Assembly (NCBI GenBank): GCA_934565855.1
Contig: CAKTIO010000005.1
Coordinates: forward strand, 124,001 to 188,000
Length of the DNA stretch: 64,000 bases
Source of the DNA: an uncultured Dysosmobacter sp.
GTDB taxonomy: Bacteria > Bacillota > Clostridia > Oscillospirales > Oscillospiraceae
Reading direction: 5' to 3'
Part shown: piece after piece, positions 35,126-44,409 of the stretch
Position numbering within the stretch: the first letter of the stretch is position 1
Layout: every line of letters begins with the position of its first letter
Position numbers and translations under genes: made by a program
The notes under the pieces: model-generated
Database searches by the model: none
Seen by the model: the letters and a program-made list of their open reading frames with translations, nothing else
What the model was told of the DNA's origin: nothing

Positions 35126-35587
35126 TTTTGCCTGCGGGAATGCCAAACCGCTTTGAAAGCCGTTTTCTCTTGTGACGATCACATCTCCGGCGACAGGCTG
35201 ATTTTCGCAGATATACAGATTGATTTGAACGCCTGTTGGGTGCTGCGGGGCGTTTAGAACCTGATAGGTGTAACGCTGAACCTGCTTTCCGCAGCAGGAG
35301 GTTAGGTCAAATCCCTGTGTTTTCTGTAATTTGTTATATTCTATATAGGAATCTGGGAGAACCTCCGGAAAAATCAGCTGTAATGTTTCCAGTGGTTCCG
35401 GGGACACCTCCCAGCCGTAGCTAGCCAGGTAAGCCACACGGTCAGCGTTGCTTGTTAAGGTTGGTGCTTCAGCAGCGGAGGGAGCAGCCATATGCAGCAG
35501 AAAAAATAGAGCTATAAGCAGAAGTATTACAGCGGCAAGGAAAAGCCGCAGTTTTTTTCTTGGAAAGCGAGTTGTCCAGACCCACAT
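35105..35587 (-). CDS. DUF4830 family membrane-anchored protein
   Basis: 160 residues. A basic N-terminus (RFPRKKLRLF) and one hydrophobic segment at about 13-32 anchor it; the rest is extracytoplasmic. The DUF4830 hallmarks are VAYLASYGWEVSPEP and YNKLQKTQGFDL..CCGK, known from Clostridia with no function assigned. The ATG at 35587 (MWVWTT) is preferred because AGGAGGG is well spaced; an ATG at 35593 is too close. Its end overlaps the tuf terminator on the other strand. Confidence 0.8.
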   Translation of the reverse strand: MWVWTTRFPRKKLRLFLAAVILLLIALFFLLHMAAPSAAEAPTLTSNADRVAYLASYGWEVSPEPLETLQLIFPEVLPDSYIEYNKLQKTQGFDLTSCCGKQVQRYTYQVLNAPQHPTGVQINLYICENQPVAGDVIVTRENGFQSGLAFPQAKEKETGP

Positions 35588-35684
35588 GCACATCCCTCCT
35601 GCCACGTTTATATTCCAAAGGATAGAAAACTATGATAAAATATTAAAAATTACAGAACGATGCGGTAAGGAGACGAGGAGCGAT

Positions 35685-36398
35685 ATGCTGCAAAGGTTGG
35701 ATAAGGTCATTGCTTCAACAGGAAAATGGTCCAGAAAAGAGGTCAAGCTGCTGGTCAAGCAGGGGCGTGTATGTATTGATGGGAAGCTGGCTGGTGCGCC
35801 GGAGGATAAATGCGACCCGGAGCAAGCGGAGATTACGGTGGATGGTGAAGCAATCGGTTACCGGCGGACAACATGGCTGATGATGAACAAACCGGCGGGA
35901 GTGCTTTCCGCAACAGAGGACGGACGGGCAAGCACCGTTTTGGACCTGCTGCCAAAGGAATTGCAGAAGCTGGAGCTATTCCCTGTGGGAAGGCTGGATA
36001 AGGACACAGAAGGACTGCTGTTTTTGACCAATGACGGGGTACTTGCCCATAAGCTGTTATCTCCCAAGTACCATGTGGACAAGGTGTATTATGCCAGAAC
36101 CGCGGGATGCCTGACAGAGGAGGACTGCGTTGCTTTCCGTAAGGGAATGCAGCTGGGCAATGGGCTGCAATGTCTTCCAGCGGAGTTAGAGATCCTGCGC
36201 GCGTCTCCGGAGGAGAGCGAGGCATATGTGACGCTGCGGGAGGGAAAATTCCACCAGGTCAAGCGGATGCTGGCTGCCAGAGGGAATCCCGTGCAGTATC
36301 TGAAGCGAATCAAAATGGGCAATTTGACATTAGATTCCGCACTGGAATCCGGGGAATTTCGTTTTCTCTCTGATGCAGAAGTGGAAAGTTTACAGTGA
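35685..36398 (+). CDS. RsuA/RluB-type rRNA pseudouridine synthase
   Basis: 237 residues. N-terminal S4 RNA-binding domain (RLDKVIASTGKWSRKEVKLL) and catalytic GRLDKDTEGLLFLTNDG with the catalytic Asp at about 103. It turns uridine to pseudouridine in rRNA; whether its substrate is 16S U516 (RsuA) or a 23S position (RluB) cannot be told from motifs. ATG at 35685 with GAGGAGCGAT before it. Confidence 0.92.
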   Translation: MLQRLDKVIASTGKWSRKEVKLLVKQGRVCIDGKLAGAPEDKCDPEQAEITVDGEAIGYRRTTWLMMNKPAGVLSATEDGRASTVLDLLPKELQKLELFPVGRLDKDTEGLLFLTNDGVLAHKLLSPKYHVDKVYYARTAGCLTEEDCVAFRKGMQLGNGLQCLPAELEILRASPEESEAYVTLREGKFHQVKRMLAARGNPVQYLKRIKMGNLTLDSALESGEFRFLSDAEVESLQ

Positions 36399-36475
36399 CC
36401 TTTCCAATGCTTGCATAGTTTTCAAATGTTAGACAAAAAGGTGCTAATTTTTTTGTTGAAAAAAGAAAAACTATC

Positions 36476-36504
36476 TTGCATTCCTACAAATTTACCGATA
36501 TAAT
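36476..36504 (+). promoter_or_regulatory. Promoter of the PucR-type regulator
   Basis: TTGCAT, 17-base spacer, TATAAT, 59 bases before the start. Confidence 0.75.
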
Positions 36505-36563
36505 GTAGACATTGACAAATTGCACAAAGAAGGAAACTGTTCTGTGTGTGGGGGAGGCCGACT

Positions 36564-37655
36564 ATGTCCGGAAGGATTTTTCAAAATGTAGTCTTGCAGT
36601 TAAAGGAGAATACAGATCGCACCCTGGGCGTTATCGACGGTGAGGGAATCGTGATCGCCTGCAGCGAGTTGTCCATGATCGGACAGCGCTGGGCGGAAAA
36701 CGTCAGCATGATCAATGGCGCGGCAGGCGCAATGATTTCAGCGGACGGCAAGACCTTTAAGGCTCTGAATGGCTGGGGCAACCAGTTTGACTATGCCGCG
36801 TTCGCCTTTGGAGATAATGAGATCAGCAGGACAGTCTGCGCAATGGCAACGGTGGCGCTGAATTCTGCAAAGGCGTATTATGAGGAAAAGCATGACAGAG
36901 GGTCCTTTATCAAGGATATCATTTCGGATAACATCATGCTGGGCGATATCTATATGCGCGCGAAGGAGCTGCGGGTCAACGCGGATGTGGCGCGGGGTGT
37001 TTTTGTGATCCGTTCCCTGAAAAAGGCGGAGTCTGTTCCGACGGACGTGATTCAGTCCCTGTTCCCGGACCGACAGAATGACTTTGTTCTGTCTGTGGGA
37101 GAGGGCGATGTGGTCCTGATCCGCCAGCTGAGCGAGGGGGCTGGGACCAAGGAGCTGAACCGCATGGCAGCATCCATTGAGGAGTCCCTGCGAAGCGGAA
37201 ACGACAGCACAGTGGTGGTTGGTATTGGCACTATTGCCATGCACCTACGGGATCTGGCAAAATCCTATAAGGAAGCACAGATCGCCATTGAGGTCGGAAA
37301 GGTTTTCGACACAGAGAAGTACGTCATCAACTATGAAAATCTGGGAATCGGACGGTTGATTTATCAGCTGCCCACAACGCTTTGTGAGATGTTCCTGCAG
37401 GAGGTCTTCAAGAAGAATCCCATTGATGCACTGGACAAGGAAACTCTGTTTACCATCCATAAGTTCTTTGAAAACAATCTGAATGTTTCAGAGACGGCAA
37501 GAAAGCTGTTTGTCCACCGGAATACACTGGTATACCGTCTGGAAAAAATCAAGAAGCTGACAGGGTTGGACCTGCGGGAGTTTGACGATGCCATTACCTT
37601 TAAGGTGGCACTGATGGTCAAGAAATATCTGACCTCCCGGGGAATTGATTCCTGA
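36564..37655 (+). CDS. PucR/CdaR-type transcription regulator
   Basis: 363 residues. The N-terminus (about 1-110) resembles the sugar-diacid-recognition sensor; a GGDEF-like middle follows, and the C-terminal PucR helix-turn-helix (about 305-355) contains ENNLNVSETARKLFVHRNTL. It should bind DNA and respond to a small molecule, unidentified here. ATG at 36564 follows GGGGGAGGCCGACT. It is monocistronic with its own promoter and terminator, upstream of ftsEX, so its targets are not adjacent. Confidence 0.85.
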   Translation: MSGRIFQNVVLQLKENTDRTLGVIDGEGIVIACSELSMIGQRWAENVSMINGAAGAMISADGKTFKALNGWGNQFDYAAFAFGDNEISRTVCAMATVALNSAKAYYEEKHDRGSFIKDIISDNIMLGDIYMRAKELRVNADVARGVFVIRSLKKAESVPTDVIQSLFPDRQNDFVLSVGEGDVVLIRQLSEGAGTKELNRMAASIEESLRSGNDSTVVVGIGTIAMHLRDLAKSYKEAQIAIEVGKVFDTEKYVINYENLGIGRLIYQLPTTLCEMFLQEVFKKNPIDALDKETLFTIHKFFENNLNVSETARKLFVHRNTLVYRLEKIKKLTGLDLREFDDAITFKVALMVKKYLTSRGIDS

Positions 37656-37673
37656 TGGAAAAGAGATTGCTTG

Positions 37674-37710
37674 AAATGCACCCTTCCTCTTGGAAAGGGT
37701 GCATTTTTCC
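37674..37710 (+). terminator. Terminator after the PucR-type regulator
   Basis: AAATGCACCCTTTCC-type arms around loop TCTT, then a T-run (one mismatch in the stem). Confidence 0.9.
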
Positions 37711-37747
37711 TGCCGCAAAATTAGTTGTGAATAATTGTGAACAAATA

Positions 37748-37776
37748 TTGCGTCGATTTATGAAATCAGATATAAT
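37748..37776 (+). promoter_or_regulatory. ftsEX operon promoter
   Basis: TTGCGT, 17-base spacer, perfect TATAAT, 81 bases before ftsE. Confidence 0.75.
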
Positions 37777-37857
37777 GAAAACGCTATGATTATGTCGACT
37801 TCCGGCAGTGCCGCGCGAGAGCTGCCTGGAAGAGTTTATATAAAATGAGGTGCCAAA

Positions 37858-38550
37858 ATGATCCGGTTAAAAGACGTGGAAATGGAGTATGAAAACGGCA
37901 CAGAAGCAATTCAGGGAATTTCTCTTCAAATCGAGGATGGAGAATTTGTGTTTCTGGTAGGACCTTCCGGTTCCGGAAAATCTACGCTGATCAAGCTTCT
38001 GACGGGAGAGGTGATCCCCTCCCGGGGGCGGATTATGGTAAATGGATTTGCAGTCAGCAGCATTACGTCCCGAAAGCTGCCGCTGATGCGCCGTACATTG
38101 GGAATTGTGTTTCAGGATTTCCGGCTGATCGAGAAAAAAACAGTCTATGACAATCTGAAATTTGTCATGCGTGCTGTGGGCAGCAGTCAGCGGGAGATCA
38201 ACAGCCGCATTCCTTACGTCCTGCAGCTGGTAGGACTGGAAAATAAGGCGGACAGCTACCCTAACGAGCTGTCCGGCGGAGAGCAGCAGCGAGTGGCGAT
38301 CGCCAGAGCGCTGATCAACAACCCGACTACCATCATTGCGGATGAGCCAACGGGCAATCTGGACCCGGACCGTTCGCTGGAGCTGATGAATCTGCTGGTG
38401 AAGATCAATGAGCTGGGAACCACAGTGGTTGTGGTAACGCATGAAAAGGATCTGGTGAACCACTTTGGAAAACGGGTGGTCACCATCAGTCAGGGTAAGG
38501 TCGTCAGCGATCAGGTCGGTGGATATGTGGGAGGAAGAGCGCATGCGTAA
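37858..38550 (+). CDS. ftsE: Cell-division ABC ATPase FtsE
   Basis: 230 residues. Walker A GPSGSGKST (about 39), ABC signature LSGGEQQRVAIARAL (about 140), Walker B TIIADEPTGN and H-loop VVVTHEKDL. With FtsX it forms the ABC complex that activates peptidoglycan hydrolases at division or elongation. It overlaps ftsX by 8 bases and is followed by an M23 hydrolase-type activator, the typical trio. Confidence 0.96.
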   Translation: MIRLKDVEMEYENGTEAIQGISLQIEDGEFVFLVGPSGSGKSTLIKLLTGEVIPSRGRIMVNGFAVSSITSRKLPLMRRTLGIVFQDFRLIEKKTVYDNLKFVMRAVGSSQREINSRIPYVLQLVGLENKADSYPNELSGGEQQRVAIARALINNPTTIIADEPTGNLDPDRSLELMNLLVKINELGTTVVVVTHEKDLVNHFGKRVVTISQGKVVSDQVGGYVGGRAHA

Positions 38551-39430
38551 ACACAATTTCGGTTATTTCTTCCACGAAGGGCTGACCAATATGTTCAGCC
38601 ACGGCTTTATGTCCTTTGCTGCCATCGGCATTACAGTGGCGTGTCTGCTGATTATGGGTACCTTTACTCTGGTGGCGGTCAACGCGGATGTCCAGCTGAA
38701 AAACCTGGAAAGTGAAAATGAGATCCTCGCCTATGTGGACGAGAATTATTCAGAGGCTGAGGCGCAGGGTTTGAAATCCGAGCTGGAGAGTCTGCCCAAT
38801 GTTACCTCCGCGACCTATATCAGCAAGGAGGAAGCGACAAAATCCTTCCAGTCCAAGTATCCAGATGAGCAGCTGTTTCAGGATCTGGATCCCACCATCT
38901 TCCGGGACCGCTTTGCCATTCATATTGCGGACCTGTCCAAGACCTCTGCCACAGTGGAGGAAATCTCCAATGTCAGCGGGATCGTAAAGGTCAATGCCTA
39001 TGAGGAAATTTCCAACGGCATGATTACTGTGCGGAATGTGGCAACAGTGGTCTGCCTGGCATTGATTCTGATTTTGTTTGTGGTGTCGGTGTTCATCATT
39101 TCTAACACCATTAAGCTGACTACCTTTGACCGGCGGGAGGAGATTGCCATTATGCGCATGGTGGGCGCGACCAACGGCTTTATCCGCTGGCCCTTTGTAT
39201 ACGAAGGGTCCATGATCGGTATTTTAAGTGCCACCATCGCGTTTTTTATCCAGTGGGGAGTTTACAGCGCGGTCGCCCGCGGCGTAGAATCCTCACAGGC
39301 TTTGCAGCTCATTGATTTGGTGAGCTTTCAGACGCTTTGGAAGCCGGTGGCGGCGGTATTTCTGCTGGCGGGCATTTTGATTGGTGTAGGCGGCAGCCTG
39401 TCTGCCATTCGCAAATTCCTGCAGGCGTAA
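38543..39430 (+). CDS. ftsX: Cell-division membrane protein FtsX
   Basis: 295 residues. Transmembrane segments at about 23-45, then an extracytoplasmic domain (about 46-165) with the FtsX pattern NADVQLKNLESE, and three C-terminal segments (about 170-290). The EEIAIMRMVGATNGFIRWPF loop is the conserved coupling region of FtsX. ATG at 38543 lies inside the ftsE end; GGAGGAAGAGC gives the ribosome site. It should relay ATP-driven movement to the hydrolase next to it. Confidence 0.95.
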   Translation: MRKHNFGYFFHEGLTNMFSHGFMSFAAIGITVACLLIMGTFTLVAVNADVQLKNLESENEILAYVDENYSEAEAQGLKSELESLPNVTSATYISKEEATKSFQSKYPDEQLFQDLDPTIFRDRFAIHIADLSKTSATVEEISNVSGIVKVNAYEEISNGMITVRNVATVVCLALILILFVVSVFIISNTIKLTTFDRREEIAIMRMVGATNGFIRWPFVYEGSMIGILSATIAFFIQWGVYSAVARGVESSQALQLIDLVSFQTLWKPVAAVFLLAGILIGVGGSLSAIRKFLQA

Positions 39431-39442
39431 GGGAGAGACGGT

Positions 39443-40669
39443 ATGCAGCAAACGAGAAAGAAGCTCCGGCAGGCAGCCCGGATTATGATGATGTGGCTGC
39501 TGGTGGTGGCAATGGTGCTGCCTTTGTCAGCGCCGCAGGCGTATGCGGTCACGCAGGCAGATATTGACGCGCTGAAAAAGGATGCGACCTCTTTAAAGAG
39601 CCAGAAGAAGGATCTGCAGTCCAAGCTGGACGCGCTGGCAGATGATAAATCCGCCGCTGTGCAAAAGAAAAATCTGCTGGACCAGCAGATCAGCAATATC
39701 CAGTCCCAGATTTCCAACACGGAAAAACAAATCTCCGACTATAATGCTCTGATCGACCAGACGCAGGCGGAGCTGGAGGACGCGGAAGCAAAGGAAGAAG
39801 CGCAGTATGAGCTGTTCCGCAAGCGGGTCCGGGCGATGGAGGAACGGGGGACCATCAGCTATTGGTCTGTTCTGTTCAAGGCGGACAGCTTCACAGACCT
39901 GCTGAGCCGGCTGGACTTTATCAATGAAATTATGGATTCGGACCAGAGTGTGATCAACCAGCTGCAGCAGCTGCAGGTGGAGATTCAGAACAAGCAGGAC
40001 AGTCTGAAATCACAGAAGGCGGATGCGGAAAGTGCCAAGGCACAGCTGGTTTCCCAGCGGTCAGAGCTGGATACCCAGAGAAAAGCCGCCAATGCTCTGG
40101 TTATTGAGATTGAGGCAAACGCCAAGGAATATGCGTCTACTCTGAAGTCTCTGGCGCAGGAGGAAGAATCCATTCAGGCAGAGATCGTGGCGCTGTCCAA
40201 AAAGCTGGCAGCCCAGCAGGCAGCTGCCGGAAATTCGACGTCTAATGCGGCGCTGGGCGGATATATCTGGCCGGTGTCCAGCAGAAAGGTGAATTCGCCC
40301 TTTGGCAGTCGGTCTGCTTCTGCCACCAACGGCGTGGGCAGCACCAATCACAAGGGAATTGACATTGGCGGCGTAGGCTATACCACAACGGTGGTAGCGG
40401 CAAAGGCGGGTACCGTGATCGTGTCTCAGCACTCCAATTCCTATGGAAATTATGTGGTTATTTCACACGGCAGCGGAAACACAACGCTGTACGCGCACAT
40501 GAGCTCCCGTAGCGTATCTGTGGGACAGACGGTTGCTCAGGGACAGGCAGTGGGCGTCACCGGCTCGACGGGACATTCCACCGGTCCGCATCTTCACTTT
40601 GAGATCACGGAAAACGGCAGCCGGATAGATCCCTTGAAATACCTGACCAATTACACCAAGGGCTGGTAA
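39443..40669 (+). CDS. EnvC-like M23 peptidase / murein hydrolase activator
   Basis: 408 residues. Signal peptide about 1-34; long coiled coil about 40-250 (repeated KKDLQSKLDALAD, QSQISNTEKQIS); C-terminal M23 domain about 270-405 with NHKGIDIGG (HxxxD zinc site), LYAHMSS and GPHLHFE. Zinc ligands appear complete, so it may be an active endopeptidase and not only an activator. Twelve bases after ftsX: it is the cell-wall output of the FtsEX complex. Confidence 0.93.
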   Translation: MQQTRKKLRQAARIMMMWLLVVAMVLPLSAPQAYAVTQADIDALKKDATSLKSQKKDLQSKLDALADDKSAAVQKKNLLDQQISNIQSQISNTEKQISDYNALIDQTQAELEDAEAKEEAQYELFRKRVRAMEERGTISYWSVLFKADSFTDLLSRLDFINEIMDSDQSVINQLQQLQVEIQNKQDSLKSQKADAESAKAQLVSQRSELDTQRKAANALVIEIEANAKEYASTLKSLAQEEESIQAEIVALSKKLAAQQAAAGNSTSNAALGGYIWPVSSRKVNSPFGSRSASATNGVGSTNHKGIDIGGVGYTTTVVAAKAGTVIVSQHSNSYGNYVVISHGSGNTTLYAHMSSRSVSVGQTVAQGQAVGVTGSTGHSTGPHLHFEITENGSRIDPLKYLTNYTKGW

Positions 40670-40696
40670 CCGCAGTTTTGCAGAGTTTGCATCATA

Positions 40697-40738
40697 AACA
40701 TCCCTCCTGTCCATACAATGGGGCAGGGGGGATGTTGT
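40697..40738 (+). terminator. Terminator of the ftsEX operon
   Basis: AACATCCCTCCTGTCC pairs with GGGCAGGGGGGATGTT, weak T-tract after it. Its 3' arm also carries the GGGGGG ribosome site of the next gene. Confidence 0.6.
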
Positions 40739-40739
40739 T

Positions 40740-41492
40740 ATGTTTGTTTTGATTCAATGGAGCACAGAGGGCAGATTTTTGCCAGCCATAGAGGAGACAG
40801 AGCTTCTGCGGGTACCGTTTTGGCAGGTGGAATTACCAAGAGGAAGGGCGTTTTCCTCTCTGCGGGAAAGGACTGCCTGCCGGATCGCCGCGGCGCGGCT
40901 GCGGCGTTTAGGCGTTGCCCGGGCAGTGTTTCCGGAGGAATTTTCCCATGAAAGGGCATTTTGCACAGCTGGGATCCTGCCGGTGGAGACCGGAGGATTT
41001 GTCAGGAAGCAGGCGGCAGAGATCGCGCAGGCGCATATGGAAGTGTGCGGCTTGTCTCCCGGAACGGCGGTGATTGCCGTATCTGCCCAGCGGATGACGG
41101 CAGAGGTAGAGCAGGCGGTGGAGCGGCTGTGCATCCGAAACCGCTATGTGCGGCTTGTGGTACCGGGGGACCACAGCGGACTTTGCCGCCGCCTGCGCAG
41201 AGAATATGGTGCGGCGGTGGTACAGGCAGAGGGACAGGTGACGATACATGAGGTGGATTACCTGGTGTGCTTTGATCAAAGAGAGGATTTACCGGAGCAG
41301 CTGCCGGTGCTGGAACTGTATTCCGGCGGAGTGCTGCCCCGGGAGCTTGTTCCCCATCTGCCGCCGGATATGGAGGAACAGCTGCCAACGAACAGCTGCC
41401 GGCTGCAGCTGCTTTCGGCGCTGTGGCAGGTGGGCAGGCTGCGCTTGACACAGTGCCGGTGGGAAGCTGCGGGAGGTCCCGCGGGTACTTGA
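40740..41492 (+). CDS. Conserved hypothetical protein, 250 residues
   Basis: Soluble, Arg-rich protein without signal peptide, membrane segment or a motif I recognise. There are alternating strand and helix stretches (ISAQRMTAEVEQAV region, VRLVVPGDHSGLCRRLRREY). The latter half has a Rossmann-like feel (strand VVQAEGQ then VDYLVCFD), but no nucleotide motif is evident. ATG at 40740 has GGGGGGATG before it. It may be an unassigned Oscillospiraceae-specific gene; greA with its own promoter follows. No function is proposed. Confidence 0.7.
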   Translation: MFVLIQWSTEGRFLPAIEETELLRVPFWQVELPRGRAFSSLRERTACRIAAARLRRLGVARAVFPEEFSHERAFCTAGILPVETGGFVRKQAAEIAQAHMEVCGLSPGTAVIAVSAQRMTAEVEQAVERLCIRNRYVRLVVPGDHSGLCRRLRREYGAAVVQAEGQVTIHEVDYLVCFDQREDLPEQLPVLELYSGGVLPRELVPHLPPDMEEQLPTNSCRLQLLSALWQVGRLRLTQCRWEAAGGPAGT

Positions 41493-41517
41493 CATTCTAC
41501 GGGGGAAACTCTATAAT
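41489..41517 (+). promoter_or_regulatory. greA-lysS promoter
   Basis: Perfect TTGACA, 17-base spacer, perfect TATAAT. It overlaps the 3' end of the upstream gene. Confidence 0.9.
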
Positions 41518-41605
41518 ACTTAACCATGATATAATATAGAATAAGTATGTGCAGACGGCGGATGCTTCTGAACATGGATGAAAGTATGAAAGGACGAGAA
41601 CCATC

Positions 41606-42085
41606 ATGGCAGTGGAAAAGGAATACAGAATGAGTCAGGCTCGCTTTGACGAGCTGAGCACAGAACTGAACTACCTGAAAACGACCCGCAGCGACGAGGT
41701 GGCGGAGCAGATCAAGATTGCCCGTGGCTTTGGCGACCTCTCCGAAAACAGCGAATACGACGAGGCGAAGAATGAACAGGGAAAGCTGTATTCCCGGATC
41801 GCGGAGCTGGAAGAGGTGCTGCAGCATGTGGTGATCGTGGACGAGTCCAACGCTCCCACCAATGTGGTGACCATCGGCTGCAAGGTCACGGTGGCAGACC
41901 TGAAGGGCAATGAAATGCCCGCTTTCAAGATCGTTGGCTCGCAGGAGGCGGACCCCATGAACCGGATTATCTCCGAGGAATCCCCCTTCGGCAAGGCGCT
42001 GCTGGGCGCCAAGGAGGGCGCGGAGGTCACGGTAGAAGCGCCCCGGGGCAGCATGGTTTATGTGGTAAAGAAGATCGAGCGGTAA
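41606..42085 (+). CDS. greA: Transcription elongation factor GreA
   Basis: 159 residues. N-terminal coiled coil with the tip residues in DLSENSEYDEAK (catalytic acid pair) and the C-terminal FKBP-like GreA/GreB domain (TIGCKVTVADL, SEESPFGKALLGAKEG). It rescues backtracked RNA polymerase by stimulating transcript cleavage. Co-transcribed with lysS, 13 bases downstream. Confidence 0.96.
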   Translation: MAVEKEYRMSQARFDELSTELNYLKTTRSDEVAEQIKIARGFGDLSENSEYDEAKNEQGKLYSRIAELEEVLQHVVIVDESNAPTNVVTIGCKVTVADLKGNEMPAFKIVGSQEADPMNRIISEESPFGKALLGAKEGAEVTVEAPRGSMVYVVKKIER

Positions 42086-42098
42086 GGAGAACGACGAT

Positions 42099-44018
42099 AT
42101 GTCTGAACAGAAGAATCAGCCCCAGGAAAATCTGGGAGATCAGCTGAAGGTCCGCCGGGAAAAGCTGGCGGCACTGCAGGCTGCCGGACAGGACCCCTTC
42201 CAGCGCACCCGGTTTGACTGGGATGCAACCTCCCAGCAGATCAAGGACCATTTCGAGGAGATGGAGGGTCAGGCGGTCAAGGTCGCCGGACGCCTGATGA
42301 GCAAGCGCGGCATGGGCAAGGTCAGCTTCTGCGATCTGCAGGACCGGGATGGACGTATCCAGCTGTATGCCCGTAAGGACGAGATGGATGAAGAGGTCTA
42401 CAACCAGTTCAAAAAGTATGATATTGGCGACATTGTCGGCGTAGAGGGCGAGGTATTCCGGACCCAGCGGGGCGAGATGAGCGTCCGCGCTAAAAACATC
42501 ATTCTGCTGAGCAAGTCTCTGCTGCCTCTGCCGGAGAAATTCCACGGTCTTCAGGATAAGGAACTGCGCTACCGCCAGCGCTATGTGGACCTGATGGTCA
42601 ATCCGGAGGTCAAGAAGAACTTCGTGATCCGTTCCCAGTTCATCAAGCATCTGCGGGATTATCTGGACAACATGGGGTATATTGAGGTGGAGACCCCTGT
42701 GCTGAATACCATTGCAGGCGGCGCGGCGGCAAGACCCTTCGTGACCCACCACAATACGCTGGATATTGACATGTATATGCGCATTGCCACCGAGCTGCCG
42801 CTGAAGCGGCTGATTGTCGGTGGTATGGATCGTGTGTATGAGATCGGTCGTATTTTCCGGAACGAGGGTATGGACCCCAAGCACAATCCGGAATTTACCA
42901 CTGTGGAATTGTATCAGGCCTACGCCGATTTCCACACCATGATGGATATTGCCGAGGGCGTGTACACCACCTTTGCCCAGAAATACCTGGGCACCTATGA
43001 GCTGGAGTGGATGGGAGAGAAGATCGACCTGACTCCCGGCTGGTCCCGCATGACCATGATCGATGCGGTGAAAAAGTATGTGGGCATTGACTTCGGTGCA
43101 ATTTCCGATGACGCGGAAGCGGTGGCTGCCGCAAAGGAAAAGGGCATAGAGCTGGCAGAGGCTGCCGAAAAGACCTGGGGCAACGCCCTGTACGCCTGCT
43201 TCGACCAGAAGGTGGAGGAGCATCTGGTGCAGCCCACCTTTATCACCATGTATCCGGTGGAGGTCTCCCCGCTGACCAAGCGCTCTCCGGAGGATCCCCG
43301 TTTGACCGAGCGTTTTGAGTTCTTCATTAACCGCAGTGAGATGGGCAACGCTTACTCCGAGCTGAATGACCCCATTGACCAGCGTGAGCGCTTTGAAAAG
43401 CAGGTGGAGCAGCGGGAGCGGGGCGACGACGAAACCGAGATGCTGGACGAGGATTTCCTCACCGCCATGGAATACGGTATGCCTCCCACGGGCGGCATGG
43501 GCATGGGCATCGACCGTGCCGTCATGCTGTTCACCGGCACCGATACCATCCGGGATGTCATCCTGTTCCCCACCATGAAGCCGCTGGGCGGTGAGGAAAC
43601 CACCAAGGCAGCGGATCCGGCACCGGCAGCCAAGAAGGTTATCGATTTCTCCAAGGTAGAGGTCGAGCCGCTGTTCCAGGAATATGTGGACTTCGATACC
43701 TTCAGCAAGTGTGATTTCCGCGCCGTGAAGGTGAAAGCCTGCGAGGCAGTAAAGAAGTCCAAGAAGCTGCTGAAGTTTACACTGGATGACGGCACCGGAG
43801 AGGACCGCACCATTCTGAGCGGTATCCACGCCTACTATGAGCCGGAGGAGCTGGTGGGTAAGACCCTGATCGCCATTACCAATCTTCCGCCCAGAGCCAT
43901 GATGGGGCTGGATTCCTGTGGAATGCTGCTCTCCGCCACGCACACCGAAGAGGGTGAGGAAAAGCTGCACCTGATGATCGTGGATGACAGCATCCCGGCA
44001 GGCGCCAAGCTGTATTAA
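42099..44018 (+). CDS. lysS: Lysyl-tRNA synthetase with C-terminal tRNA-binding domain
   Basis: 639 residues; ordinary class II LysRS is about 500. N-terminal OB fold to about 150, catalytic core about 170-500 with motif 2 (FRNEGMDPKHNPEFT) and motif 3 (MGMGIDRAVML). An Ala-rich linker (KAADPAPAAKK) then leads to a roughly 115-residue Trbp111/EMAPII-type domain (FRAVKVKACEAVKKS, ITNLPPRAMMG). That added domain is common in MetRS; on LysRS it should raise tRNA affinity. Operon with greA. Confidence 0.96.
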   Translation: MSEQKNQPQENLGDQLKVRREKLAALQAAGQDPFQRTRFDWDATSQQIKDHFEEMEGQAVKVAGRLMSKRGMGKVSFCDLQDRDGRIQLYARKDEMDEEVYNQFKKYDIGDIVGVEGEVFRTQRGEMSVRAKNIILLSKSLLPLPEKFHGLQDKELRYRQRYVDLMVNPEVKKNFVIRSQFIKHLRDYLDNMGYIEVETPVLNTIAGGAAARPFVTHHNTLDIDMYMRIATELPLKRLIVGGMDRVYEIGRIFRNEGMDPKHNPEFTTVELYQAYADFHTMMDIAEGVYTTFAQKYLGTYELEWMGEKIDLTPGWSRMTMIDAVKKYVGIDFGAISDDAEAVAAAKEKGIELAEAAEKTWGNALYACFDQKVEEHLVQPTFITMYPVEVSPLTKRSPEDPRLTERFEFFINRSEMGNAYSELNDPIDQRERFEKQVEQRERGDDETEMLDEDFLTAMEYGMPPTGGMGMGIDRAVMLFTGTDTIRDVILFPTMKPLGGEETTKAADPAPAAKKVIDFSKVEVEPLFQEYVDFDTFSKCDFRAVKVKACEAVKKSKKLLKFTLDDGTGEDRTILSGIHAYYEPEELVGKTLIAITNLPPRAMMGLDSCGMLLSATHTEEGEEKLHLMIVDDSIPAGAKLY

Positions 44019-44044
44019 GCGGATAAGCGAAATATTTTGATGAA

Positions 44045-44085
44045 CAGCAGGCAGTCCCTACGAGAGGGACTGCCTGCTGTTTTCA
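44045..44085 (+). terminator. greA-lysS terminator
   Basis: CAGCAGGCAGTCCCT, loop ACGAG, AGGGACTGCCTGCTG, then TTTTC. Confidence 0.9.
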
Positions 44086-44145
44086 GCGAATATTTCCCGG
44101 ATTCCGGGAGAGAATGGAGGGAGAACAACACAGGGAGGAAGCAGC

Positions 44146-44346
44146 ATGGTCATAACGGAATATCAGACCGGAGGGGCAGTCATTCGAGTGCATGATGAAA
44201 ATTGTGTAGACGCGGTGGACGGGAGACTTTCCATTGTCAGCGGGATCGTATCTGCGGCGTATCAAAGGCGCGGCGGGCAAAGCTTCCCGAAGTTTTCCAC
44301 AGATGTGGAAAAACACGGGAAAAGCTCCGGTAATTTCCAGGAGTGA
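44146..44346 (+). CDS. Small hypothetical protein next to the recombinase
   Basis: 66 residues, with ribosome site GGGAGGAAGCAGC. It has an extended N-terminus (ITEYQTGGAVIRVHD) and a basic C-terminus (PKFSTDVEKHGKSSG). It ends 63 bases before the recombinase start, so it may be co-transcribed. It resembles the short partner ORFs seen next to other recombinases, without recognisable homology. Function unknown. Confidence 0.5.
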   Translation: MVITEYQTGGAVIRVHDENCVDAVDGRLSIVSGIVSAAYQRRGGQSFPKFSTDVEKHGKSSGNFQE

Positions 44347-44409
44347 TTTGACGAAGGAGGATTGCGGGAGCGGGAAAGCGCCTGTATAATAAAGCGGAAG
44401 GAGGACTGC

